From Oligoflexia bacterium (GTDB lineage: Bacteria > Bdellovibrionota > UBA1018), in assembly GCA_023701205.1 (NCBI GenBank), contig JAMPXJ010000001.1, positions 220,869 through 284,868 of the forward strand: 64,000 nt of DNA. The letters are read 5' to 3'. This document shows positions 42,830-50,941 of this stretch, piece by piece (positions within the stretch are counted from its first letter, which is position 1; the number at the start of each line of letters is the position of its first letter). The position numbers and the translations under genes were made by a program. The notes below the pieces were generated by a model, which saw only the letters and a list, made by a program, of their open reading frames with translations, searched no databases and had not been told where the DNA came from.

Positions 42830-43392
42830 AGATCCTGCTGGCGTCGTTGATCCTGTTCGCGAGCGTTGCGGCGGCCGAGTCGCCTCAAGGCGTTTCCGTG
42901 CCGTTCCAGGTGCCCAGACCCTTGCCGGCGCCGACGGGCTATGCCCGCGATCTACGCCTGCTTCAGGAGTTCGAGCATTACGATCAGCTGGAGCTACAGG
43001 AGAATCTCAAGCAGCTGAACCGAAATGAGGGTGCGGAGTCCGCGTCCAATCTCCAGGCAACGCTTCTTCGCGCGCTCGCCGACCCGCGCGTGCGCAACTT
43101 CATCGAGATGGCGTCGAACCCGAAAGTCGGAGAGGCCGTGCAGGCCGTGGTCAAGCACCCCAAGCGCACGAATCTGTTTTATCTGGAGATCGGCTGGTTG
43201 CTTTTCGTCATGGTTCTCCGGGCCAAGGTTTTCTCGAAGCCCGCGCACTGGTTTCGCCGATGGATCCAAGGGATCGCCATCAACGTCCTGTTTGTTCTGG
43301 GCGCGAGCGTGATTTTCCCGAGGGTGATTCTCGGTCAGCCCTATTTCGATGTGATCGGATATTTCCTGGAAGCACTGGGTTTCAAGCTTTGA
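42826..43392 (+). CDS. Membrane protein of unknown function with probable CTG start
   Basis: The frame has no ATG or GTG near its natural N-terminus. CTG at 42826 overlaps the previous stop (CTGA) and yields a good signal peptide (LKILLASLILFASVAAAES); a TTG at 42847 is an alternative but would remove the positive n-region. The protein has a charged helical middle part (EFEHYDQLELQENLKQL) and two C-terminal hydrophobic helices (about 130-145 and 160-180). Function unknown. A strong terminator follows 14 bases later. Confidence 0.55.
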   Translation: MKILLASLILFASVAAAESPQGVSVPFQVPRPLPAPTGYARDLRLLQEFEHYDQLELQENLKQLNRNEGAESASNLQATLLRALADPRVRNFIEMASNPKVGEAVQAVVKHPKRTNLFYLEIGWLLFVMVLRAKVFSKPAHWFRRWIQGIAINVLFVLGASVIFPRVILGQPYFDVIGYFLEALGFKL

Positions 43393-43406
43393 TCCCATAA
43401 AGCAAT

Positions 43407-43439
43407 AAAGGACTCGGAGGAAGTTCCTCCGAGTCCTTT
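43407..43439 (+). terminator. Hairpin terminator of the deoC cluster
   Basis: AAAGGACTCGGAGG (43407-43420) pairs perfectly with CCTCCGAGTCCTTT (43426-43439) around a 5-base loop. The A-rich left and T-rich right ends allow use on both strands. It lies 14 bases after the stop. Confidence 0.85.
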
Positions 43440-43567
43440 ACCGCCACGGGCACCGCTTCTGTGTGTGGGGGGGGAAGTGGGGCGCCCATGGGAAATTCAA
43501 ATCTGCGGCGTATTTATCCGGAATACGGGATCAGCGCAAGTAAAAAATCAAAATAAAAAATCAAATC

Positions 43568-44527
43568 TCAGCCTGACGACAGGGTCGCGATAAAGCTCGC
43601 GCCGGACGCATGTTCGTGGCAGCGCTGGATTTCGGCCGGAGTCATGCCCATTTTTTCACGGCAGATGCGGATCTCGTCGGGCATTCCGACTGAAAAAACC
43701 CCAGGATCGTCAGTGTTTATGCAGACCGGTACTCCCGCGCGCAGGACCTGCGGTAGCGGATGGGCTTCGAACGAGTCCACTGCCCGAGTGAGCCAGTTAC
43801 TGGTCGGGCACATCTCCAGGCAGATTCCGTGACGGGCCAGATATTCCATGAGCTTGGGGTCACGAACCGCGGCGATGCCGTGGCCGATGCGGCGTGCGCC
43901 GAGAAGCTCGATGGCTTCCCACATGTTTTCAGGCCCGGTGGCCTCGCCCGCATGGATCGTGATCTTCGCGCCGGCGTTCGCGGCCCTCTTGAAGGAGCTT
44001 TCGAAAAGATGGCAGGGGAAGTTTTCCTCGTTGCCGGCGAGATCCACGCCGACGAAACGGTTCTGGTGCTTGAGGAAGAAGTCGACGGTTTCGGCGACCG
44101 CTTCGGCCCCGAAGTCGCGTGAGGCGATGCAAAGGAAGCCCGCCTGCATTCCCGGGTATTTCGCGAGAGCGCGCGCCACCCCGCGTTCGAAGCCCGCGAG
44201 CACGTTTTCCCAGGAGAGCTTGCTGTATTCGCTGACGAACGAAGGCGAGAAGCGCAGTTCCACCTTGCGCGTGCCCTCGTTCCAGCAGTCTTCCATCACC
44301 TCGAAAGCCGCGCGCTCGAGCACCTCGGGCCGATCGAGCACCTTCTGAAAGAGCGTGAACTGCCCGAGCACCTCGCGAAGGTCATGCAGCGGCTTGCTCA
44401 GGATGATCTTCTCGCGGAAGCGCTCCAGGCTCGTGCTTCGTGATTCCAAGCCGCGCTCCTGCGCGAGCTCGAGCAGGGTGGACAATCTCAGCGAAACATC
44501 AAGATGGCGATGGAGCTCTGTCTGCAC
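43568..44527 (-). CDS. add: Adenosine deaminase family protein
   Basis: The GTG at 44527, with GGAAGG four bases upstream, is chosen as start. It puts LHRHLD near the N-terminus as in true family members, and gives 319 residues. Zinc and catalytic residues are visible: HRH, HAGEATGPE, ARRIGHGIA, EMCPTSNWLT and NTDDPGVFSVG. The enzyme deaminates adenosine or deoxyadenosine to inosine, or a related amidohydrolysis. It lies 40 bases after fabI on the same strand and may share its message. Confidence 0.85.
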   Translation of the reverse strand: MQTELHRHLDVSLRLSTLLELAQERGLESRSTSLERFREKIILSKPLHDLREVLGQFTLFQKVLDRPEVLERAAFEVMEDCWNEGTRKVELRFSPSFVSEYSKLSWENVLAGFERGVARALAKYPGMQAGFLCIASRDFGAEAVAETVDFFLKHQNRFVGVDLAGNEENFPCHLFESSFKRAANAGAKITIHAGEATGPENMWEAIELLGARRIGHGIAAVRDPKLMEYLARHGICLEMCPTSNWLTRAVDSFEAHPLPQVLRAGVPVCINTDDPGVFSVGMPDEIRICREKMGMTPAEIQRCHEHASGASFIATLSSG

Positions 44528-44567
44528 GTTGCCTTCCGGGAACCCGAGGCTCCCGTCTCCTCTGGTG

Positions 44568-45377
44568 TTATGCTCCCATGATGTGGGCGCCGCTGTCGAC
44601 GTACAAGGTGGCGCCCGTGATGTGACGGCCGCCCGGTCCGCAGAGGAACGCGCCCATCGCGCCGACGTCATCCGCGTTGATGTTCTCGCGGAGCGGGGTT
44701 TTCTCACCTGCCTTGGCCAGCATATCGCGGAAGTTGCGCACGCCCGACGCGGCGAGCGTCTTGACGGGGCCAGCGGAGATCGCGTTCACGCGGATCTTCT
44801 TGGCGCCCAGATCCCACGCGAGATAGCGAGTGCAGGCCTCGAGCGCGGCCTTGGCCACGCCCATGACGTTGTAGTTCGGGACAACCTTCTCCGCGCCGTA
44901 GTACGAAAGCGTGACAATCGAGCCTTCACGGCCTTCCATGAGCGGCTCCGCCCGGCGGGCCATCGCAACCAGGCTGTAGGCGCTGATGTCCATCGCGACG
45001 CGGAAGCCCTCGCGCGAGGTCTCCACGAAGCGGCCCTCGAGGTCCTCGCGGTTGGCGTACGCCACGGAGTGGATGAGATAGTCGATGTGGCCCCATTTCT
45101 CCTTCACCTTCGAGAAAAACGTGTCGAGCTCCTCGTCCGAGCCCGCATTGCAGGGCTCGACGAGCTCCGCGCCGACGCTCTCGGCGAGCGGGCGGACACG
45201 GCGCTCGAGCGCCTCGCCCAGGTAGTTGAACGCCAGGCGGGCACCGCCGGCATGCAGCTGGCGGGCGATCGCCCAGGCCAGGCTGCGCTCGTTGGCGACA
45301 CCGAAGATGACGGCTTTCTTGCCTTCGAAGATTTTCGCGAAAATGGGGTCAACGGACTTTTCATCAGTATTGGACAT
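44568..45377 (-). CDS. fabI: Enoyl-ACP reductase FabI
   Basis: From the ATG at 45377 the protein is 269 residues. The NAD-binding start reads KKAVIFGVANERSLAWAIA, and the catalytic pair is Tyr169 and Lys176 (Y-x6-K) in VPNYNVMGVAKAAL, the FabI spacing. RVNAISAGPVKTLAASGV and ITGATLYVDSGAHIMGA match the rest of the family. It performs the last step of each fatty acid elongation cycle and is the target of triclosan in other bacteria. Longer frames upstream (to 45599) lack coding character. Confidence 0.95.
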   Translation of the reverse strand: MSNTDEKSVDPIFAKIFEGKKAVIFGVANERSLAWAIARQLHAGGARLAFNYLGEALERRVRPLAESVGAELVEPCNAGSDEELDTFFSKVKEKWGHIDYLIHSVAYANREDLEGRFVETSREGFRVAMDISAYSLVAMARRAEPLMEGREGSIVTLSYYGAEKVVPNYNVMGVAKAALEACTRYLAWDLGAKKIRVNAISAGPVKTLAASGVRNFRDMLAKAGEKTPLRENINADDVGAMGAFLCGPGGRHITGATLYVDSGAHIMGA

Positions 45378-45451
45378 GTCTGTCCGTTTACCCCGACCGC
45401 GCCGCGCAGGGCAACGGAAAATCCGGGGGAATGAGCCGAAAAAACCTATCC

Positions 45452-45730
45452 TCAGCTTGTTGAAATCATGTCGAAAAAGCGGACCAGCTTGGCGATCGCG
45501 ATGCGCCTTTGAGTCATCCAGCGGCTCCGCTCGACCTCCTTGATCCGGATCGTCTGTGCCAGGAGATCCTCTATTTGAGGCGAGCTTTTCGAGGGCCAAT
45601 GATGGATCAGCGCCGAGAGCGTCGCATGCGCGACCACGGCCTCGCGATCGATCGACGGGGTGAACGTCTCGGTGGCGGTGGCTCTCCAGCCTTCCAGTAA
45701 TGCGACTGAACTCTCGAGCTGTGCCTGCAT
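45452..45730 (-). CDS. Small protein of unknown function, divergent from NTase-like gene
   Basis: The 92-residue protein is helical, with a basic C-terminus (RSRWMTQRRIAIAKLVRFF). No signal peptide; family not recognised. The ATG at 45730 is preceded by AGGG without proper spacing. It is divergent from the nucleotidyltransferase-like gene that starts 31 bases away, so the two may be regulated together. It could be a partner protein, but this is only positional inference. Confidence 0.5.
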   Translation of the reverse strand: MQAQLESSVALLEGWRATATETFTPSIDREAVVAHATLSALIHHWPSKSSPQIEDLLAQTIRIKEVERSRWMTQRRIAIAKLVRFFDMISTS

Positions 45731-45761
45731 CCCTAGCTATGATTTAATCAGAGGGATCGTT

Positions 45762-46259
45762 ATGGAGACAAGAGCGCTCGAAGAGATCCTGGATTACCTG
45801 TGCAATGACCTCGGGGGAGATTGGCTCCTGACCGGAGGGTCCCTCGTGCGTCTGGAATTTGACGCTGGACGGGGTACTGAGGATGTCGACCTGGTGCGCA
45901 TGAGGCACTCTCAGCTTTCGGATGAGGCAGCGAAAAACCTGCTGTTTCGCTGGCTGATCGCCCGGGGCTTGGGACCGGAATGGGTCAATAGCGCGGTGGA
46001 ACCTTTCGTCCGGGAAATAGCGGACTGGGCGAACGAGACGGTCGAAATTCGCGCTGGAAAGACAGGTAAGGTTTACAGGCCCACGTTTACGCTCTTCACA
46101 TACTTGAAATTGCGAAGAGGCACGGAAGAGGACTTGAAAGACATCAAGGCTGCCGTTCCGAAGTGCCCCGAGGGTTTCGATGAGGAGCGGTTTCTCAGCT
46201 GGGCGGACGCAAAGCTCCGCGCAAAATATTTCGCGGTTCGAGAAAAGCTGCTTGGATGA
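45762..46259 (+). CDS. Nucleotidyltransferase-fold protein (DUF6036-like)
   Basis: The ATG at 45762 follows AGAGGG. The 165-residue protein has a nucleotidyltransferase-type start: DWLLTGGSLVRLEFDAGRGT then EDVDLVR, where the GGS and DVD motifs match the active site of minimal nucleotidyltransferases and AbiEii-like toxins. A helical tail follows. Such proteins often act in toxin-antitoxin or phage-defence pairs. The divergent 92-residue gene is the only candidate partner. The catalytic GS and paired aspartates are present, so activity is possible. Confidence 0.6.
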   Translation: METRALEEILDYLCNDLGGDWLLTGGSLVRLEFDAGRGTEDVDLVRMRHSQLSDEAAKNLLFRWLIARGLGPEWVNSAVEPFVREIADWANETVEIRAGKTGKVYRPTFTLFTYLKLRRGTEEDLKDIKAAVPKCPEGFDEERFLSWADAKLRAKYFAVREKLLG

Positions 46260-46295
46260 CAGCTCCCCCAAATCCCGCGGAGCAGGATTTGCGCT

Positions 46296-47417
46296 CTAAA
46301 GCCTAGTCCTGAACCGCCGTAGGCTCCCGCCGATAGTGAAGAACGCCATCAAGGCGAGGATTCCGATATTCCGAAGCACGAGCTCGGGACTCCCGCCCTT
46401 CAGGAGGATGTTGCGCAGGATCTCGATGAAATACGTGAGGGGGTTCAGGTAGGCCAGCCAGCGCAGGAAATCCGGAATGTTCTCGATGGGGAACATCATG
46501 CCCGAGAGCATCGTCGCCGGGAAAAGGAACAGGAAACCGCCCATCATCGATTGCTGCTGGTTGCGCGCGATCGTGGAGATGAAGATCCCGATTCCGACGG
46601 TGCAGATCACGAAGACGAGCGCCGCGAAGGCCAGGAGCGCGAGCGAGCCGCGCATCGGCAGGTCGAAAAGCAGGATCCCCGCGGCGAGAATGAGCGGGAT
46701 GTTGCTGATGCCCAGGAGCACGAAAGGAATCGTCTTGCCGAGGATCACCTCGGTCGCGGTCACGGGTGCGGAGATCAGCGTCTCGAACGTCCCGGTTTCC
46801 TTCTCTTTGGTGAGTGACATGCTGGTGAGGATGATCGTGAGCAGGCAGACGAGCATGCTCATCACGCCGGGGACCATGAAAACCGCGGTGCGCATCGTGG
46901 GATTGAACAGGATCCGCACGTCGAACTGCAGCGGCGGCGGCGTGCCCAGGGCGACGCCGCCGGATACGAGGGTCTGGGCGGCGCCGACCGTCGCGGCGAT
47001 CGTGCGCAGATACCGTTCCACGCCCTGTGCGCGGGTCACGTTGGTCGCGTCGAGAAGCAGCTGAAGCTGGCCATCGCCGCGGGCAACGGCTCGGGTGAGA
47101 CCGCCCGGGGGCGGGACCAGCACCGCGTCGACCCGGCCCGCGCGGATGGCCTCGAACGGGTCGGAGACGGGCGTTTTGGCGGGCAGAAACCAGCCCGAGG
47201 CCAGGCTCTTGTCGTGAATCTCGCGCAGGAGCGGATCGCGCTCGACGATCCCGGGCGGCGCCACCGCGAGGCGCACGTTGCGCGTTTCGGTCGATAGCGC
47301 GACCCCGAAGATCGAGAGCTGGATGATCGGGGCCACGAAGAGCAGCAGCCGCATCCGGGGATCACGCAGCGTCTGACGGAACTCCTTCCTGAGAAAGCCT
47401 TGAAGCGTGCGGTTCAT
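46296..47417 (-). CDS. ABC-2 type permease (YbhR-like)
   Basis: The ATG at 47417 shares the ATGA overlap with the preceding permease gene. The 373-residue protein has an N-terminal helix (LLLFVAPIIQLSIFGVAL), an extracytoplasmic domain of about 150 residues, and five helices (TAVFMVPGVMSMLVCLLTII, then further ones ending LGILALMAFFTIGG). SMSLTKEKETGTFETLISAP is the signature of this permease type. It pairs with the next permease to form an export channel for unknown substrates, probably drugs or envelope lipids. Confidence 0.9.
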   Translation of the reverse strand: MNRTLQGFLRKEFRQTLRDPRMRLLLFVAPIIQLSIFGVALSTETRNVRLAVAPPGIVERDPLLREIHDKSLASGWFLPAKTPVSDPFEAIRAGRVDAVLVPPPGGLTRAVARGDGQLQLLLDATNVTRAQGVERYLRTIAATVGAAQTLVSGGVALGTPPPLQFDVRILFNPTMRTAVFMVPGVMSMLVCLLTIILTSMSLTKEKETGTFETLISAPVTATEVILGKTIPFVLLGISNIPLILAAGILLFDLPMRGSLALLAFAALVFVICTVGIGIFISTIARNQQQSMMGGFLFLFPATMLSGMMFPIENIPDFLRWLAYLNPLTYFIEILRNILLKGGSPELVLRNIGILALMAFFTIGGSLRRFRTRL

Positions 47418-48526
47418 GGCTCGAGATCCCTCTTGAACTTGCGTGAGGCCAGTCCGACGAGCGCCGCCGCGATGAGCGACAGCATCAGTAAGGGCTGGGC
47501 GATGTCGGCGATCCCCGCGCCCTGAAGATGGATCTGGCGGCTCGCCAGGATGAACCAGCGCGGCGGCAGGATCGAGGTCAGGATGCGGAAGAAGAGCGGC
47601 ATGTGCTCGATCGGGAAGATGAAGCCCGAGAGCAGGATGGAGGGGAGGAGTCCGGAGAGCATCGCGAACTGCATGGAGAGCTGCTGCTTGCGCAGGAGTA
47701 CCGAAATGAGGAGGCCCTGTCCCAGGCAGGCGGCCAGGAAGAGCGCCGAAGCCAGGAGGTAGGCGAGATGGCTTCCCGCGAACGGGACCGAGAAGACCAC
47801 GCGCGCGCCGAGATAAATCAGGAACATTCCGGCCAGCCCCATCACGGTATAGGGAAGGAGCTTGCCGACGATGATCTCGACGGGCTCGACGGGGGTCGAG
47901 AGCAGCAGCTCCATCGAGCCGTTTTCCCACTCTCGCGCGACGGTAAGCGAGGTGAGCAGGATCGAGAGGATCGCGATCACGACAACCGTCAGGCCCGGTA
48001 CGATGAACCAGCGGCTGTTGAGCTCGGGATTGAAGAGAAAGCGCGGCTCGAGCGCGATGGCGGACGGAGGCGGCGCGGGGTCGAGCAGCCGCGCGGCGGC
48101 GATGGACTGCACGCCCGCGAGGTAACCCAGGATCGCGCCGGCGGCCGAGTTGTCCGAGCCGTCGATGATGAGCTGGGCTTTGGCGCCGCGCCCGGAGCGC
48201 AGCCGGGCCTCGAAACCCGGCTCGATGATGATTGCGGCTCGCGCCCGATCGGCGCTGAGGGCCTGCACGGCCTCGGGCGTTCCGGTGGCGGGCTCGAGGA
48301 GGTAGTAGCGTGAGCTTCCGAAGCTTTCTAGGAGCGTGCGCGAGGAGAGGGTCCGGTCGCCGTCGTGGACCGCGGTGGGGATGTTGCGCATGTTGAACTC
48401 GATGGCGTAGCCGAAGATGATCGTGGTCAGCACTGGCAGGACGAGAGCCAGCAGCAGGGTGAAGGGATCCCGCAGGATGTGACGGACCTCCTTGCGGGAG
48501 ATGGCGAGCGCGCGACTGAGCTTCAT
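47414..48526 (-). CDS. ABC-2 type permease (YbhS-like)
   Basis: The 370-residue protein starts at 48526, overlapping the ATPase gene by four bases. It resembles its downstream neighbour: an N-terminal helix (LLALVLPVLTTIIFGYAI), a periplasmic domain and five C-terminal helices, with LTVAREWENGSMELLLSTPV as the permease signature. It forms the second half of the transporter. Confidence 0.9.
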   Translation of the reverse strand: MKLSRALAISRKEVRHILRDPFTLLLALVLPVLTTIIFGYAIEFNMRNIPTAVHDGDRTLSSRTLLESFGSSRYYLLEPATGTPEAVQALSADRARAAIIIEPGFEARLRSGRGAKAQLIIDGSDNSAAGAILGYLAGVQSIAAARLLDPAPPPSAIALEPRFLFNPELNSRWFIVPGLTVVVIAILSILLTSLTVAREWENGSMELLLSTPVEPVEIIVGKLLPYTVMGLAGMFLIYLGARVVFSVPFAGSHLAYLLASALFLAACLGQGLLISVLLRKQQLSMQFAMLSGLLPSILLSGFIFPIEHMPLFFRILTSILPPRWFILASRQIHLQGAGIADIAQPLLMLSLIAAALVGLASRKFKRDLEP

Positions 48527-49449
48527 CGGTTGCCTCCTTCGACCAGGCGGATGAAGACGTCCTCGAGCGAAGGCTGGATGCGGCGGATTTCGAAATCACC
48601 GCGAAGCTCCGGAAGCGCGCGTTCCCACTCCGGCTCCGAACGGGGTGCGACATGGAAACGGATGCCGTACGCCTCGAGCGAGGCGATCGCGGGATCGCGC
48701 TTGAGCTCGGGGATGCGGATGCGCGCGCCCTCGCTCCGGGGAGAGAGCTCATAAAGCGGCGCGGGGAAGGTGCTGCGCTTGAGTCCCTCGGGGCTGTCCA
48801 GCGCGATGAGCTCGCCCGAGCGCATGAGCGCGATCCGGCCGCAGTACTCGGCCTCGTCCATGTAGTGGGTCGTCACGAAAATCGTCTTCCCGGAGGCCGC
48901 GAGCTTTCGGATCAGCGCCCAGAAAAGCGCGCGTGCCGCGGGCGAGACCCCGGCAGTGGGCTCATCGAGAAAGACGATCTCCGGGTCATGCAGCAGGGCC
49001 GCGGCAAGGGATACCTGCTGCCGGAGCCCGCCGGGCAGATCCCGCACGAAGGTGTCCAGCGGGCGCGAGAAGGAGATGAAGTCCAGCAGCTCCTGGCGCC
49101 GCCGGGCCGCGATCGCGGGATCGAGCTTGCGGAGGCTTGAGGTGAAATCGAAGTTCTCCTCCACCGTGAGGTCATCGTAGAGGGTGAACTTCTGGGACAT
49201 GTAGCCGACCTTCCGCTTGATCGGCTCGGCTCCGTTTTCGAAGCCGATTCCCCCGACCCGCACCACGCCCTCGGTCGGGGCGAGCAGCCCGCAGAGCACG
49301 CGGATGGTGGTAGTCTTGCCGGCGCCATTGGCGCCGAGAAAGCCGAAGATCTCGCCGGGGCGCACCGTGAACGACACGTCTTTCACGGCGGCGAAGTCGC
49401 CGAAGCGCACGGTGAGATGGCGGGCTTCAACCGCCAAGATCTCGCTCAT
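48523..49449 (-). CDS. ABC transporter ATPase
   Basis: The 308-residue ATPase has Walker A GANGAGKTT, a Q-loop MSQKFTLYDDL, Walker B IVFLDEP and the switch histidine VTTHYMDEAEY. The signature motif reads LPGGLRQQ instead of LSGGQ. A C-terminal extension (about 220-308) is characteristic of the ATPase half of multi-subunit exporters. It overlaps both neighbours by four bases. In E. coli YbhF the two ATPase domains are fused; here they are separate genes. Confidence 0.9.
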   Translation of the reverse strand: MSEILAVEARHLTVRFGDFAAVKDVSFTVRPGEIFGFLGANGAGKTTTIRVLCGLLAPTEGVVRVGGIGFENGAEPIKRKVGYMSQKFTLYDDLTVEENFDFTSSLRKLDPAIAARRRQELLDFISFSRPLDTFVRDLPGGLRQQVSLAAALLHDPEIVFLDEPTAGVSPAARALFWALIRKLAASGKTIFVTTHYMDEAEYCGRIALMRSGELIALDSPEGLKRSTFPAPLYELSPRSEGARIRIPELKRDPAIASLEAYGIRFHVAPRSEPEWERALPELRGDFEIRRIQPSLEDVFIRLVEGGNR

Positions 49450-50192
49450 GGCCGAGCCTCCTTCGCGTTGTTTTTGAGGAAGAGCTCATCGAAGCCGCGC
49501 GCGCCGGCCGCCGCGAGCAGCGCCTGCGGTTCACCTTCGGCGACGCGGCGCCCTTCTTCGATCAGATGCACCTCGGCGCAGCGCTCGGCCTCGTCCATGT
49601 AGGCGGTAGCGACGATGATGAGGATCTTCCGGCTCGAGAGCTCGTGCAAAAGCTCCCAAAACTCGCGCCGGCTGATCGGGTCGACGCCGTTCGTGGGCTC
49701 GTCCAGAAGCATCGCGCGCGGCGAACGCAGGAGCGCGCACATCAGCCCGAGCTTCTTGTACATCCCGCCGGAGAGCTGGCCCGCGGGGCGGTCGACGAAT
49801 GGCGCGAGGCGCGTGATCGAGAGGAGCTCCTGGCGCTGGCGCGTGAACTCGTCATCGGCGATTCCATAAAGCGTCTTGAAGAATTCCAGATGCTCGCCGA
49901 TCGAAAGATCCGGATAGAGGCTCTGCTGCTGGGGCATGTAGGCGATGTCCGAACGCAGCTTGGCGAGCGGGGCGGGCGCGCCGCCGTCGCGATAAAGGAT
50001 CTCGCCGGAGTCCGCGCGAAGCAGGCCCAGGAGCGTGCGGAGCAGCGTGGTCTTGCCCGCGCCTTCGGGACCGATGAGGCCGTGCATCTTTCCCTCGCTG
50101 AACTCCAGCGAAAGCCCCTGGAGCGCGTCGTTCGTGCCCAGGCGCTTACGCAGCTCGCGGAGGGTGATGCCGATGCCGCCCGGGGTTTCCAT
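49446..50192 (-). CDS. ABC transporter ATPase
   Basis: This 248-residue ATPase has Walker A GPEGAGKTT, Q-loop MPQQQSLYPDL, signature LSGGMYKKLG, Walker B MLLDEPTNGVD and the H-loop replaced by VATAYMDEAE (Ala-Tyr instead of the usual His-containing TTH). It pairs with the other ATPase in the operon. Start at 50192 shares a base with the stop of the HlyD gene. Confidence 0.9.
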   Translation of the reverse strand: METPGGIGITLRELRKRLGTNDALQGLSLEFSEGKMHGLIGPEGAGKTTLLRTLLGLLRADSGEILYRDGGAPAPLAKLRSDIAYMPQQQSLYPDLSIGEHLEFFKTLYGIADDEFTRQRQELLSITRLAPFVDRPAGQLSGGMYKKLGLMCALLRSPRAMLLDEPTNGVDPISRREFWELLHELSSRKILIIVATAYMDEAERCAEVHLIEEGRRVAEGEPQALLAAAGARGFDELFLKNNAKEARP

Positions 50193-50932
50193 CAGGGCTC
50201 CGGCAGCCTCGCTTCGATCGTCATGCCAGGCTTGAGCAGCTCGTCGGGGTTTTCAAACGCAAGCTTCACGCCGAAAACCAGGCGCGTCCGCTCGTCGCGC
50301 GTCTGCACGTTCTTTGGCGTGAACTCGGCCTCCTCGTTGATCTTCGCGATGCGCGCATTGAAAGGTTTCATCCCGAGCTCGGGAAGGAAGGCTTCGACTT
50401 GCATTCCCGGCTTGAGCCGCGCGATCATGGGCTGCGCGACGTAAACGTAAGCCCAGACCTCCTGAAGATTCGCGAGCGTCATGAGGCGTGTGCCCTGGGT
50501 GACCCACTCCCCGGGCTCGCGATATCGGGTGAGAACACGCCCGGAAATGGGGGCGATGATCTCGCACCATTGGAGCTTGAGATCGCTCTCGCGTTTGCGA
50601 TTGCGGGCCTGGTCGAAGGCCTCCTGCGGCAGGGAGCCCGACTTCAGGAGCTTCATTGCGCGCGAGAAGCTCGAGCTCGCGAGCTCACCCGCGATCCGGA
50701 GGTCCTCGCAGTCGAGCGCGACGAGCACGTCTCCGCGCGCGACCTGGGCACCTTCCTCGGCCCGAATCTCCTTGATGACCGAGTGAAGGCGCGAGGGAAC
50801 GTCGACCTTCGTCGCCTCGATCGTCCCGGCATAGCGGGACTCCGGCTTGAGCACGAATACCTTCACCAGCACCCCCGCAAGCAGCAGAACCAGTACGGGG
50901 ATCAGGACCTTTTTCGGATTCTTCTTTTTCAT
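50192..50932 (-). CDS. Short HlyD-type periplasmic adaptor
   Basis: The 246-residue protein has an uncleaved N-terminal helix (VLIPVLVLLLAGVLVKVFV), a biotinyl-lipoyl half (VPSRLHSVIKEIRAEEGAQV), a short helical hairpin and a second lipoyl half (IIAPISGRVLTRYREPGEWV), then a beta-barrel domain. It connects the inner membrane transporter to the TolC channel. The helical hairpin is short compared with HlyD and AcrA. Confidence 0.9.
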   Translation of the reverse strand: MKKKNPKKVLIPVLVLLLAGVLVKVFVLKPESRYAGTIEATKVDVPSRLHSVIKEIRAEEGAQVARGDVLVALDCEDLRIAGELASSSFSRAMKLLKSGSLPQEAFDQARNRKRESDLKLQWCEIIAPISGRVLTRYREPGEWVTQGTRLMTLANLQEVWAYVYVAQPMIARLKPGMQVEAFLPELGMKPFNARIAKINEEAEFTPKNVQTRDERTRLVFGVKLAFENPDELLKPGMTIEARLPEP

Positions 50933-50941
50933 GGGGCTCCC

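Noticed and set aside
43440..43567. G-tract (about eight G) and AT-rich gap after the terminator
   Set aside because: A simple homopolymer run in noncoding sequence without repeat units; no evidence of phase variation because no promoter or start lies within it.
47420..48752. Apparent 818-residue product spanning both permeases
   Set aside because: The upstream part of this frame is out of frame with the YbhS-like permease, which has its own start and stop with correct motifs. The true gene starts at 47417.
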